Source: Acidobacteriota bacterium (lineage in GTDB: Bacteria; Acidobacteriota; Terriglobia; Acidiferrales; UBA7541). Taken from it: a stretch of 49,010 nucleotides of DNA. The position numbers and the translations under genes were made by a program. The stretch covers positions 1 to 49,010 of the forward strand of contig QHZB01000104.1 of NCBI GenBank assembly GCA_003224525.1, written 5' to 3'. The notes beneath the pieces are model-generated. The model worked only from the letters and a program-made list of their open reading frames with translations. It was not told the origin of the DNA and made no database searches. How positions within the stretch are numbered: position 1 is the stretch's first letter; every line of letters starts with the position of its first letter. Below, piece by piece: positions 20,274 to 29,264 of this stretch.

Positions 20274-21308
20274 ATGCAGAGACGAACGTTTATGAACGTT
20301 GCGGCGAGCGCTGCAACGGCACTGGCATTCAATCCTTTGGCGCTTGCCGAGGAGCAAGAACGGAAAAGTCCGGTCGTCTATCCCGATCCCGCGGTTGAGG
20401 AGACTGACCCGCGCTTCGCAAAATACAGGGTCGGCAATGCGGCTGTCGAGCGCATATACACAGGCACGCGGTGGGCGGAAGGGCCGGTGTGGTTTGCGGA
20501 TAGCCGGTATTTGCTCTTCAGCGATATCCCCAACAACCGAATGCTGCGATGGGTCGAGGAGACCGGAGAGGTCAGCGTCTTCCGCAGCCCCTCGAACTAC
20601 AGCAATGGCAATTACCGGGACCGGCAGGGAAGGCTGCTCACCTGTGAGCACGACGCGCGCCGGGTAACGCGAACCGAATACGATGGCACTATCACCGTGC
20701 TCATGGACCGTTATCAAGACAAGAAACTCAATGCGCCGAATGACCTGGCAGTGCATTCCGACGGAGCGATCTGGTTCAGCGATCCGGGCTACGGCATCAT
20801 GTCGAATTACGAAGGACATAAAGCGGCGTTCGAGTTGCCCGCGGTCGTTTACCGGCTGGACCCGAAGACCCGCGAGGCGACCGTCGTTGCCAGCGACATG
20901 GATAAGCCCAATGGCCTGTGTTTCTCTCCCGACGAGAAACTGCTCTACACTGTGGATACGGGAGTTCCACGACACCCCGGCGACCCGCGTCCGATTCGCG
21001 TGTATGACGTTGTGGATGGCGTACGGCTGAAGAATGGCCGGACGTTTGTGAATATGTCGCCGGGCTCATCCGATGGCATCCGTTGCGATGTGGACGGCAA
21101 CGTCTGGTCCGCTGCCGGATGGGCAGGAGAAGGCTACAACGGCGTGCATGTTTTCGCGCCCGACGGCAAGCTCATTGGCAAGATTCATCTTCCGGAAACG
21201 TGCGCAAACCTCTGTTTTGGTGGCGCCAAGAAAAACAGGCTATTCATGGCGGCGAGCCAGTCTCTCTACGCGGTCTACGTCGAGACCCAGGGCGCCCAGT
21301 TGCCCTGA
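20274..21308 (+). CDS. Tat-exported SMP-30/gluconolactonase-like protein
   Basis: 344 residues from ATG 20274 (GGAGGGAGA upstream). MQRRTFMNVAASAATALAF is a twin-arginine signal, so the enzyme is exported folded. The six-bladed SMP-30/Gnl/LRE propeller is shown by WAEGPVW (metal-binding Glu), NNRMLRW, LNAPNDLAVHSDGAIWFSDPG, DKPNGLCFSPDEKLLYTVDT and SSDGIRCDVDGNVW. Family members hydrolyse sugar lactones such as glucono-1,5-lactone with a divalent metal. In the periplasm it would act after a membrane or periplasmic sugar dehydrogenase, which is not encoded here. It is followed by a repeat mosaic rather than a pathway gene. Confidence 0.9.
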   Translation: MQRRTFMNVAASAATALAFNPLALAEEQERKSPVVYPDPAVEETDPRFAKYRVGNAAVERIYTGTRWAEGPVWFADSRYLLFSDIPNNRMLRWVEETGEVSVFRSPSNYSNGNYRDRQGRLLTCEHDARRVTRTEYDGTITVLMDRYQDKKLNAPNDLAVHSDGAIWFSDPGYGIMSNYEGHKAAFELPAVVYRLDPKTREATVVASDMDKPNGLCFSPDEKLLYTVDTGVPRHPGDPRPIRVYDVVDGVRLKNGRTFVNMSPGSSDGIRCDVDGNVWSAAGWAGEGYNGVHVFAPDGKLIGKIHLPETCANLCFGGAKKNRLFMAASQSLYAVYVETQGAQLP

Positions 21309-21360
21309 CAACATAAATGTTTTCGGAGGATCCCTCGGCTTCGCGATTTGCTGTTCTGTG

Positions 21361-21640
21361 CCTCTGGAAAACCTCGAACTGTCTGAGCCGATGAGAATTA
21401 TACCGTCCCGCATTATTCTCCTCTGATGCTCATTTCTCTCGCGACACTCCTCGCAACTCTGTTCTCGATCGTCCGTTCGCGTGCCGCCGTCCAGCTCGAG
21501 AACTTGGCTCTGCGCCACCAAATCGGCGTGCTTCGGAGGTCCGCAAGAGAAGGCCCGAAATTGACCTCGGGCGACCGCCTGTGGATCTGTCTGTCCCGCT
21601 TCTGCCGTGACTGGGCCAGAATCGGCTGACCATCGCCAGC
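21361..21640 (+). pseudogene. N-terminal fragment of an integrase-type IS transposase (module A, copy 1)
   Basis: From ATG 21426 it encodes about 60 residues (MLISLATLLATLFSIVRSRA, LENLALRHQIGVLRRS), the start of a common acidobacterial rve-type transposase, then stops; the catalytic DDE domain is missing. The leader and this fragment are repeated at 46228-46510. Sequence continues directly into another repeat module at 21619. Confidence 0.75.
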
Positions 21641-21830
21641 CGGAACCCGCCAACTGGACCGAATGGACCGAGACGTGTTGGGGCAAGTTGAAGGGCTCGC
21701 TGTAACGGCATGGCCGAACTCGGCTTTTTCGGATTGAACTCATGAAGTGTTCGGTACAAGTTTCGATATAACTCGGTTGTGGGCGCAACGTTGGGTGCGG
21801 CTAAATGAGGGAAGAATGGCGTTTCCAGTC
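21619..21830. repeat. Dispersed repeat module B, copy 1
   Basis: This roughly 200-bp segment (AGAATCGGCTG, CCATCGCCAGCCGGAACCC, then AAGTGTTCGGTACAAG) recurs at 41030-41235. Here it is followed by the tRNA-like module, whereas in the other copy it comes after it. No gene was recognised inside. Confidence 0.75.
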
Positions 21831-21872
21831 CGTAAGCGACGCCAAATAGGGCATTTAGCATCTTTACTCTTA

Positions 21873-21920
21873 TGGCTACGAACCAGAAGGCCGGGAGTTC
21901 GAGTCTCTCCGGGCGCACCA
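21873..21920 (+). repeat. tRNA-Arg(ACG) 3' half, copy 1 (att-site-like)
   Basis: From the anticodon loop CTACGAA (anticodon ACG) through the T-arm (GGGAG, loop TTCGAGT, CTCTC), the acceptor strand CGGGCGC, discriminator A and encoded CCA, this is the 3' half of a tRNA-Arg. The upstream bases do not form a D-arm or a matching 5' acceptor strand (GCGCCCG), so it is not a functional tRNA. Such 3' halves are typically left where an element integrates into a tRNA gene. Confidence 0.8.
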
Positions 21921-22082
21921 CTTCTAGCAAATAAAACAAAGGCGATTTGAATATTTGAATAATACGGGGAAATAGGTGTGTCTGGCCGTGCCTTCATGCA
22001 ACGTTGTTGGAAGTTGGGCCGGATGGCGCATCGCCGAATGCAAGCAGGGCGGGGAATCATGGGCGAAATAACAATTCGCCAG
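21921..22082. repeat. Dispersed repeat module D, copy 1, ending in IS end
   Basis: The segment AATACGGGGAAATAGGTGTG through GGGCGAAATAACAATTCGCC matches 40856-41013. Its last 60 bp also match the 5' end of the IS at about 27765-27832, so this is a solo IS left end. CAATTCGCCAG lies at 22072-22082. Confidence 0.75.
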
Positions 22083-22226
22083 AGGCACACTCAAGCGTCC
22101 TTAAATATGCCCAACGTGGACTATTCCGCAACAGCAACCGCCTCAGACCGCCGCGACTAAGACGCATCAACATCCACCGGACATCCAGGCCGTTCTTTAT
22201 CGCGAGAACCTCGGCAAAAAGAAAAA

Positions 22227-22250
22227 GGGCCGGCACAATTGCACCGGCCC
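22227..22250 (-). terminator. Rho-independent terminator of the IPT/TIG lipoprotein gene
   Basis: On the minus strand GGGCCGG and CCGGCCC form a perfect 7-bp GC-rich stem with a 10-base loop, followed by TTTTTCTTTTT. It lies about 33 bp past the stop codon of the lipoprotein gene. Confidence 0.9.
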
Positions 22251-22282
22251 AGATTCTATATATCGCCGCTGACCCCGCGCTA

Positions 22283-25200
22283 TCACGGTATGGTGTAAGT
22301 GGTCGATTCCTGTGAACTATTCCCGTTGGCATCCTGAACCCCAACAAACCAGGTGTAGGTCGTCGCCGTCGGTAGGGATGTAATGGGCGTGCCGTTGCTG
22401 TTTGCGCTGCCGTCTGCGTTAAACAATATATTGGTCGTACCGCTCGGAATGCCATTGCTGTTCTGGCCGCCATAATCGTTCCAGAAGATGTTCGTCGAAC
22501 CGGTGGTGTTATAGAGCCCCACGTAATAGGTGTAAGACGACGGGGTCGATGTGGGAGTGATCCAGTTGAGCACTGGCACTGTTGCGGTGCCGGCGACAGG
22601 CGAATTCATCGCCATGCCGGTTACAAACGAATTGAGCACGGCGGTCACCGAGCTCGGTATGGTCAGTGTACTTCCGTCGGAGAAGGTAACCAGGAATTGG
22701 TAAGTATCCGACACCGCTGGAACTGCGCCGTTAAGGAAAGCCGGACCCTGGCCTCCACCATTGTTTTGATCAACACTCATGTCGAACGGCACGGACACGT
22801 TTGGCCCCGAGAATAGCGTAATGGCAACAGGGCGTTTGCTTCCCCAAGTTACACCAAAATTGAGACCGTATGTGTCCTGAGCCCCATTCGTCTGCTGGTG
22901 ATTCGTGGTCACATTGAGTGTCGTGACTGGGTTAGTGAGGGTGATATTGCCGGTTACGGGAGCGTTGTTCACCGTGATCAATGGGGGCTGACTATTGCCG
23001 CTGGCGTTAGTAATATCGCCTAAGTTAATTACACCGTCACCATTTCCGTCGATGATTGAAAAGTTGTTATAGGTGCCGTTCGGGACGCCCGGAACGCTGT
23101 ATGACTGCGGGCTCGATATGGACGTGAGCCTTACGGCGAAGATCCCGTTGTTACCATACACGCCCACATATAACGGCACTGTAGATGATACCGTGCCGGG
23201 GAACGTAACCGTGCCGGAAACGGTGCTTCCACCGCTTGAGGGGCCGATGGTCACTGGTCCCACCACATTAGACGGCCCGCTTTCCGTGGTGCCGACAAGC
23301 GCTGTCATTTTGAAGAAATAGTTAGGTACGTTTGTGAGACCGCTGACGATAAACACGTTATCGTGAGTGCCGTGGGCCGGAAAAGTTTGGAAAGTGGCGC
23401 CCGTGAAAGAACTGTTAGTGGCCGAGTAGATTCTGTAGGAGGTTGCGACCTCTTCGCCATTAGAATCCTGAGGAGGTTTACACTGGGCGACTGCGACGGT
23501 GCTTTGCGGAGCGATAGATAGAACGTTTCCGGTTGTTGAGCATGGCGCCACCGGCAAAGGAGGTGTCCTGTCGGAAACGGTAAAATTAATATTCGGAACA
23601 TTCGACGAGGGCACGGTAACTGTAGTCGAAGAGCCTATCGGATTCGATGCATTTGGTTGTCCCGTTCCCAGAGTATCTATCTCCGCGGTAACGACGTAGC
23701 TGCTGGGTCCGCCTCCGGTCCCGGTCGCCTGGAGACCTCTGACCGTATAGGGCGTGCCTGTTGAGGAAGGTACGGTAGCGATACTCATTTCGGCCGCGCT
23801 GTTGCACCCACCCGTGCAGCCGCTCTGGACAACGCGAATAAAAGTGGTGCCGGTCGTATGCGACCCGGCGTAACTCACCGTCCCAGAAATGCTATAGGAA
23901 GCGACTACTGGCACCTCCACGAAGTTCTGTACAGTGTTCGAATTAATGGCGATTGTCGGGGGGGTAGGGGTGTAGTTGTAGCCTGCCAGAGTGGGCGTGA
24001 TGGTATAGGTCCCAGCTGCCAGGTTCGCAAAGCTATAGGTCCCGTTCGCGGCGGTGGTGGTGGTGGCGGTGGCGGTACCGGTAAGCGAGATGGTCACGCC
24101 TGAGACCCACGGTCCGGTCACGGTGCCAGAAAGCGAGCAGTTCGTCGTACAACTTGCCGTTACAGTGAAGGCCGACCCGTTGCTGGCTGTGCCCAATACT
24201 GTCACGACCACGGTGCCAGTGGTGGCTCCCGCCGGCACCGACACCGTGATGCTCGTTGCACTCCAAGCGCTCGCTGCCGCGGCTGTGGTCCCATTGAACT
24301 TAACCGTGCTGGTCCCTTGGGTCGCCCCGAAGTTGGTTCCCGTGATGGTGATCGACGTTCCGGCTGGACCTGAGGTCTGACTTAGACTTGTAATGCTGGG
24401 CGGCAGGACAACAGTGAAGGGCGAACCGTTGCTGACCTGCGCGCCTACGGTCACGATCACGTTGCCCGTGGTAGCTCCGACCGGCACCAACACTGTGATG
24501 CTGGTCGTGCTCCAAGCGCTCGCTGCCGCCGCTGCGGTCCCATTGAAGGTGACCGTGCTTGCCCCCTGCGTCGTTCCGAAGTTGGTCCCGGTGATGGTGA
24601 TCGACGCGCCGCTCGCTCCCGAGGCCTGACTCAGACTGGTGATGGTTGGCGCAACAGTGAAGGGCGAACCGTTGCTGGCCGTGCCCAATACATTCACGAC
24701 CACGTTGCCCGTGGTAGCTCCGACCGGCACCGTCACTGTGATGCTGGTTGCGCTCCAAGCGCTCGCTGCCGCCGCTGCGGTCCCGTTAAAGGTAACCGTG
24801 CTGGATCCCTGCGCCGCTCCGAAGTTGGCCCCGGTGATGGTGATCGACACGCCCTCAGCTCCCGAGATCTGACTTAGACTCGTAATGGTTGGTGGCAAGA
24901 CTATTGTAAATGGCGATCCATTGCTGGCCTGCCCGGATACGGTCACGACCACGTTGCCCGTGGTAGCTCCGACCGGCACCGTCACTGTGATGCTGGTTGC
25001 GCTCCAAGCGCTCGCTGCCGCCGCTGCGGTCCCGTTAAAGGTAACCGTGCTGGATCCCTGCGCCGTTCCGAAGTTGGTCCCGGTGATGGTGATCGACGCG
25101 CCGACGGTTCCTGCGTTCTGGCTCAGACTTGTGATGGTCGGCGGCGGCGGTAGATTGATGAGAATACTCAAAGCCTGCGTCGCAGTCTGCACCGGATTGC

Positions 25201-26026
25201 TCGAGTCCGTCACCATCGCAGTGAAATTTGATGTGGCATTAGGGGTGGTGGGTGTCCCGGAAATCAGGCCCGCGCTGCTCAGGGTCAAGCCTGGTGGCAC
25301 CGCACCGGCGCTTGTCGTAAACGTGAGTGTTCCGAACCCCGTGGCCGCAACCATTTGGCTATATGCCGTTCCCGCGACACCGGGAGGCAGCGTCGTCGTG
25401 GTGATGGCTGGCGCGGGAGGCAAATTGACTAGGATACTCAGGGCCTGGATGGCCGTCATCGGAGTCATGGTGCTCGAATCTGTCACCTTAACTGTGAAAT
25501 TCGCTGTGCCGTTGGGGCCGGTCGGTTTTCCAGAAATCGTGCCGGCGCCGCTCAGGGTCAGACCTGCGGGCAACGTGCCCGCGCTGATGGAAAAGGTCAC
25601 CGTTCCGGCGCCGCCAGTCTTCGCGATCGCCTGGCTATACGCTGTGCCTTCGACACCTGCCGGGAGCGTGGTTGTCGTGATGGCCGGAACGGCAGTGACG
25701 GTTATCGTCACTGTAAATGTTTTCGTTATGTCAGTTACGGAAGTCGCCGTGATCACTGCGCTGCCTGAGGCGCCATTCGCGTTGTAGGTCACTGCAGTCG
25801 TGGTCTGGCTGGCGATTGCGCCTGGACCGCTCGCCAGGCTCCACGTAACTCCCTTGCTGGTCGAGTCATTTGCGACCGTGGCCGTAATGGTGACACTCTG
25901 CCCTTGGTCCAGCGCCTGGGTAGCCCCCGAAGACAGGGTCACTGCAATCGGCGCGGGCGTTGAATTGGCGCCGCAGCCCGATATAAATACCAAAATAAAC
26001 AAGGAGTAGAGTAGTGCATTTTTCAT
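22283..26026 (-). CDS. Large Ig/IPT-repeat surface lipoprotein
   Basis: About 1,247 residues from ATG 26026 (GAGAGGG upstream); a longer frame from 26152 adds 42 residues before the lipoprotein signal. LFILVFISGC is the lipobox. Order: a Big-type Ig domain; two putative-Ig (He_PIG) domains (TTLPAGVEGTAYSQ, GTLPAGLTLSGAG); four tandem IPT/TIG domains (PTITSLSQ..., SITITGTNFG) of about 80 residues; a carboxypeptidase-regulatory-like domain (CSLSGTVTG, GTYSFANLAAGTYTITP); then further beta-rich and fibronectin-like segments to the end. Probably displayed on the cell surface for adhesion or polymer binding. No enzyme domain is seen. The coding DNA is strongly repetitive, and long open frames on the opposite strand are a by-product of that bias. 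Confidence 0.88.
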   Translation of the reverse strand: MKNALLYSLFILVFISGCGANSTPAPIAVTLSSGATQALDQGQSVTITATVANDSTSKGVTWSLASGPGAIASQTTTAVTYNANGASGSAVITATSVTDITKTFTVTITVTAVPAITTTTLPAGVEGTAYSQAIAKTGGAGTVTFSISAGTLPAGLTLSGAGTISGKPTGPNGTANFTVKVTDSSTMTPMTAIQALSILVNLPPAPAITTTTLPPGVAGTAYSQMVAATGFGTLTFTTSAGAVPPGLTLSSAGLISGTPTTPNATSNFTAMVTDSSNPVQTATQALSILINLPPPPTITSLSQNAGTVGASITITGTNFGTAQGSSTVTFNGTAAAAASAWSATSITVTVPVGATTGNVVVTVSGQASNGSPFTIVLPPTITSLSQISGAEGVSITITGANFGAAQGSSTVTFNGTAAAAASAWSATSITVTVPVGATTGNVVVNVLGTASNGSPFTVAPTITSLSQASGASGASITITGTNFGTTQGASTVTFNGTAAAAASAWSTTSITVLVPVGATTGNVIVTVGAQVSNGSPFTVVLPPSITSLSQTSGPAGTSITITGTNFGATQGTSTVKFNGTTAAAASAWSATSITVSVPAGATTGTVVVTVLGTASNGSAFTVTASCTTNCSLSGTVTGPWVSGVTISLTGTATATTTTAANGTYSFANLAAGTYTITPTLAGYNYTPTPPTIAINSNTVQNFVEVPVVASYSISGTVSYAGSHTTGTTFIRVVQSGCTGGCNSAAEMSIATVPSSTGTPYTVRGLQATGTGGGPSSYVVTAEIDTLGTGQPNASNPIGSSTTVTVPSSNVPNINFTVSDRTPPLPVAPCSTTGNVLSIAPQSTVAVAQCKPPQDSNGEEVATSYRIYSATNSSFTGATFQTFPAHGTHDNVFIVSGLTNVPNYFFKMTALVGTTESGPSNVVGPVTIGPSSGGSTVSGTVTFPGTVSSTVPLYVGVYGNNGIFAVRLTSISSPQSYSVPGVPNGTYNNFSIIDGNGDGVINLGDITNASGNSQPPLITVNNAPVTGNITLTNPVTTLNVTTNHQQTNGAQDTYGLNFGVTWGSKRPVAITLFSGPNVSVPFDMSVDQNNGGGQGPAFLNGAVPAVSDTYQFLVTFSDGSTLTIPSSVTAVLNSFVTGMAMNSPVAGTATVPVLNWITPTSTPSSYTYYVGLYNTTGSTNIFWNDYGGQNSNGIPSGTTNILFNADGSANSNGTPITSLPTATTYTWFVGVQDANGNSSQESTTYTIP
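24160..25145 (-). repeat. Four tandem near-identical IPT/TIG coding repeats
   Basis: Four units of about 240-260 bp. The pair around 24735-24830 and 24975-25070 is nearly identical at the DNA level, including synonymous positions, which points to recent duplication or gene conversion. Such arrays can change copy number by recombination and are prone to collapse in short-read assembly. Confidence 0.85.
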
Positions 26027-26490
26027 GGCGCCCTCTCGACAAGAAGATTCGGTGTGTCTATTACGCGACTTGCGGCGATTCGACTCACGATAAGACCGGA
26101 GATTCCATAAACTTGACACACCACGACAGAAGAATCGAAAGGCGCTTAGCATCGCGGCTATCCTTTTCGGGCTAGAGGGGCTTCAGGGTACGAGGAAGAA
26201 TCGAAGCTGAAACCGGGCCCATAAGCTAGAGATGATTTGACCCCAGCGGTCAGTGCGATTTTCACTCTAGCTCCGAAAGGGGACAAGTATGTGTTTAGAC
26301 AACTTGTGAATGGGTGTGTCCTATCGAGCAAACGAGCATTTTGAGGAGGGAACTAGTGTGCCGTCCCGGAAATACGTTCACATCGTCGCTGGACTTTCGC
26401 AAAGATCGAATCGGCCGTGGCGGTCCAGACGAACGGCTGCGCGTGGGTGTTGGAAGCTCGCACCTATTGATCGATTTTCTCCACCTGTCA
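26027..26490. other. Upstream region of the lipoprotein gene, no gene recognised
   Basis: About 460 bp between the lipoprotein start and the first IS end. It should contain the minus-strand promoter of the lipoprotein gene, but I see no reliable boxes. Short frames on both strands (26295-26573) lack any family resemblance. Confidence 0.35.
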
Positions 26491-27902
26491 CTGGCGAATT
26501 GATACGGTGGAAGAGAAACGATCGGATCCGCGAAGCGCGCAGCGACCAAGAACGCAAACACCAGATGGTTTAGTTGGAAGTTTTCCCGAGGTTGACCGAA
26601 TTACGCAGCGATCGAGAGCCGTATCTGGCGAATTGTTATACGGGGGGCAATTTTACCGGTAATCGCGCTGCGAAAGTGAGCTGTGTCTCAGTTCCGGAAC
26701 GCACGAGGTGGCAGTGAACAGTGAATTGATCGGAGCCGCGGAATGCCTGCGGAGAAACACCGAATGATTTCTTGGAAGTCTTGCCGAGTTCGACCGAATG
26801 TCGCAGCGATCAAGAGTCTTTTGAAAATCACGCAGCCACTGGCGTCTGATATAGGTTCCGACAGTGAGATTGCGATCCAAACGAGCGGAGAGCCGAAGGG
26901 TGCCGATTAGCCTTTCCACGAACGGATGGGGAAGGGGAACGTAGGGGACGGTTTTGATTTCTTTCACTTCCAGTATCCGCAAGTTGGCCTGCCATTGGTG
27001 GGAAGCGATAGAGCGGATCATGGTCGGAGCTGAGGTACTTCGGCATCCCGCGTTGCCCTTGAATGGCGTGGTTGAACATCCGACACAGTACGCCCCCATC
27101 AACTGTTCCCGCCTGAACGCCTAAGCCAATGATCCGGCGCGTGAATTGATCCATGACGACCAGAACCCAATGGGTCCGCAACGTAGCCGACTCGCACCTG
27201 AACAGATCCATACTCCAGAGACTGTCTTTCATGTGGCCCAGGAACCTCAGCCAGGAGGGACCATCGGAGTTCTGTCCCGGTCGGTAGTGATGGGCGAGAA
27301 TCCTGCGAACCACGTCTTTGTCGATTTGGATGTTGAACGCAAAGGTGATCTGTTGTGCGATTCGCGGACAGCCCCAGTTGGGATTACGTTGCTTCATTTC
27401 GACCACCAAATGGATGAGTTCTGGGCTCGGTCCTTTCGGGCCGGGCTTCCGAGGGCATTTCAGTGAAAATAGCATGCGGTACTTTTGCTTGCTCATGGCT
27501 TTGTGAAGGCCCAGCAGTGTCGAAGGCTTCAGTAGGATTGCCGAACGAAGGAACGAAGCAGACGAGTTGGACCCACCAAGATCGCCATCCAGCCGGCAAG
27601 GATGCGGTCCCGCGCGGATAGATTCGGCGATCGTTGCCGGGAGCGATTCAAGATCAGGAGCTGATGCCTGAGGAGAAGCGACTCCGCAACTAGGGAACGG
27701 ACGCCACCAGGTCCAAGCAGGCGGGCCAGCGTGGCCAAGAAATGGATAAACAGAACGACCAAATGGCGCATCGAAGAATGGTAGCAGGACGGGAAATCCT
27801 GACGAATCATGGGCGAAATAGCAATTCGCCAGCCACAGGTATAATCGTGGCCATGATCACACGCCGCGATTCCCTCGTGGGAGCCAAATAACAATTCGCC
27901 AG
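26491..27902 (-). mobile_element. Decayed IS with doubled ends (nested insertion)
   Basis: CTGGCGAATTG occurs at 26491 and 26625, and its inverted form CAATTCGCCAG at 27822 and 27892, so each flank carries two IS ends. The right-end sequence after 26501 is repeated, with divergence, around 26700-26830 and again at 43235-43345. The simplest reading is one element (26625-27832) inserted next to or inside a relative whose ends remain (26491, 27902). The enclosed transposase reads on the minus strand and is broken. Confidence 0.75.
26810..27772 (-). pseudogene. rve/DDE transposase, copy 1, broken by frameshifts and an internal deletion
   Basis: The gene starts on the minus strand with MRHLVVLFIHFLATLARLL (ATG near 27772). 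At 27543-27558 GAACGAAG is duplicated in tandem; removing one copy joins LLRS to AILLKPSTLLGLHKAMSKQK, so this 8-bp duplication is the cause of the first frameshift. The middle frame (to 26828) has WSMDLF (first catalytic D) and YLSSDHDP (second D). A second shift near 27000 moves to the frame with HQWQANLRILEV and LPHPFVERLIGTLR (catalytic E). Compared with the copy at 43315, about 165 bp after GTLR are missing. Inactive as it stands. Confidence 0.8.
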
Positions 27903-28041
27903 CCACACCTCCCGTTGATTCTCAGTGAGAGAATCAGCCTGAAGACCGTCCGCCTGCTTGCCGGGGAAGGATGCGTGTGGGTTCCTTCTTCAGAACTGGA
28001 TAACAAACGTGGAACTGCGCTTTCAAAAGAGCGCCGAGGAA

Positions 28042-28313
28042 CTACCTGTCTTGCGCCGGGTGCCAGATATGCAGGATTTCAACGGCGTCGTGTTTCATGC
28101 GGTAGGCGATGATGTGCGGCAACCGCCGGTGCAACAGTTCGCGGGTGCTTTCCTCACGTCCCATGCGTCCACGCTGGGGAAACTTTTTAAGCGAGCGGAC
28201 GGATTTACGGATTTCAATGACGGTGGGTTTCGCTAAATGGGCTCGTGTTCTCTCAGGTAATCGTAGATGTTTTGCAAGTCCGCTGCGGCGGTTGGCGTCC
28301 AGCGGATACGCAT
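28042..28313 (-). pseudogene. RelE/ParE-type toxin, 1-base deletion
   Basis: ATG at 28313 overlaps the antitoxin stop (TGATG). The start MRIRWTPTAAADLQNIYDYL is the classic RelE/ParE beginning, but a stop follows EHEP because the C-run at 28239-28241 has three bases where four would continue as HLAKPTVIEIRKSVRSLKKF and on to HIIAYRM and ILHIWHPAQDR. With one C restored it would be a 90-residue toxin (ribosome-dependent RNase or gyrase poison; subfamily unresolved). It ends at 28042. Confidence 0.75.
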
Positions 28314-28536
28314 CAAGAGTTAAGCATCCGCTCGATACGCGCGTCCATCTCTTCCTCTTCGATAAATTCCCCCGGTCGGCTTGGGCGATGCCTTCCCGTA
28401 CGGCGGCGCGAAAACGAGCGTCCTGTTCAAGCAGGCGCAAGACCGCATCCTTTACTAGCCGCTCGGTATCCGTACCGGCATGACTGGCGATTTGGGACAG
28501 CTGCGCTTCCTGCTCGGGGTTGAAATGGACTTCCAT
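28313..28536 (-). pseudogene. Antitoxin of the RelE/ParE pair, 1-base deletion
   Basis: Starts MEVHFNPEQEAQLSQIASHA with a helical DNA-binding-type N-terminus (GTDTERLVKDAVLRLL). The G-run complementary to 28369-28373 has five bases; six would give GEFIEEEEMDARIERMLNS and a stop overlapping the toxin start, 74 residues in all. As sequenced, the shifted frame runs through the toxin and rejoins its C-terminal frame after the second deletion, giving one 164-codon open frame that fuses antitoxin N-terminus to toxin C-terminus. Confidence 0.7.
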
Positions 28537-28669
28537 GTCTGCCAGTGTAGGGACGCGAGTCTATGCTGTCAACGGGCGTTGCCTCGCCAGGGTCTCGGGG
28601 GATAAGAGCGGGTTTTCAGTAAAGCGCTTTGAAACTGTCCCTACCGAAAACCCTATACGGCGCGAACGC

Positions 28670-28780
28670 CTTTGAAATCAACGACATTCAAGAACAGGAA
28701 ACTTGGACCTCGCGAGTCAGGCCATTGCAATGTAACGCGTTACATTACGTTGAAACTTGCCCACCGTATCAATTCGCCAG
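28670..28780. repeat. Repeat module with 18-bp perfect palindrome and IS end
   Basis: At 28729-28746 AATGTAACGCGTTACATT is a perfect 18-bp palindrome, related to the GTAAC/GTTAC site at 17831. It is preceded by TTTGAAATCAACGACATTCA, resembling 17804 and 40545. At 28761-28780 the sequence is the exact reverse complement of the 20 bases at 26491-26510, so an IS right end is present in inverted orientation. Confidence 0.7.
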
Positions 28781-29048
28781 GGACAGGTTACAAAGGCAAG
28801 GCATCTAACATGCGTTACGCACGATTGAAAGGGCCAGACTGCATTTTCGGTAAGCACAGACAGGCGATTGCCATCACTCCTTGGTCGAATGCCGCGCGGC
28901 CTTCGTGGATCGTGACAGTCGGCGATTGTGCGTGGGACCTCGGTGCAACGGTGCAACCCCTTCCTTTGACTCCTCGTGCGGCGCAACGTACAATCCCGCC
29001 GGGTCGGTGGCCTTCGAGCCATCACACTTCGCAAGTGGGAGCAATCCG
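28781..29048. other. Gap upstream of the chimeric S10/ALDH remnant
   Basis: No gene recognised. It contains GGACAGGTT right after the IS end, as in the copy at 193, and ends with GGGAG 7 bases before the ATG at 29049. The palindromic AAAGCGCTTT at 28621 lies slightly further upstream; I do not link it to the LacI sites. Confidence 0.3.
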
Positions 29049-29264
29049 ATGAAAAAGAGTTTCTTACTGGGTCTGGCGGGATTTTTCTGTTTGTTGGCGG
29101 CGTCTTCGCGCGTGGTGGCGCAGGCGCCGGAAAGGGAATCGAGAGCCCCGGAAGCCAAGGCTCCGGACAAATGTGATCCGGCCACTTCCAAGGAAGAGTC
29201 TTCGGTAACCGAGCACACCATCAAGATCGGCTCGCAGACCATTCCCTACAAAGCCACGGCCAGC
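29049..29264 (+). pseudogene. N-terminal remnant of a peptidase S10 (serine carboxypeptidase) family protein
   Basis: MKKSFLLGLAGFFCLLAASS is a signal peptide with GGGAG before the ATG. It is followed by [20 protein letters not shown], the segment that opens acidobacterial secreted S10 peptidases. The family should continue for over 400 residues with GESYGG-type motifs; here the reading frame ends at codon 79 because sequence switches to an aldehyde dehydrogenase tail at about 29263. Confidence 0.65.

Noticed and set aside
21873-21920. A complete tRNA-Arg gene
   Set aside because: Only the 3' half from the anticodon loop onward is present in all three copies; upstream sequence lacks D-arm and the 5' acceptor strand.
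24160-25145. CRISPR-like array
   Set aside because: The repeats are long, in frame and encode IPT/TIG domains; no short repeat-spacer pattern and no cas genes occur in the window.
24885-25787. Long plus-strand open frames opposite the IPT/TIG lipoprotein gene
   Set aside because: They are produced by the biased, repetitive Thr/Ala/Val/Gly coding of the minus-strand gene; they have no ribosome site or family match, and the real gene has a lipobox and terminator.
28622-28629. Further AAGCGCTT sites (also near 3755 and 42926) as LacI operators
   Set aside because: They are single, lack the AGCT extension shared by the two sites before the receptor, and two lie inside reading frames; chance expectation is close to one per window.
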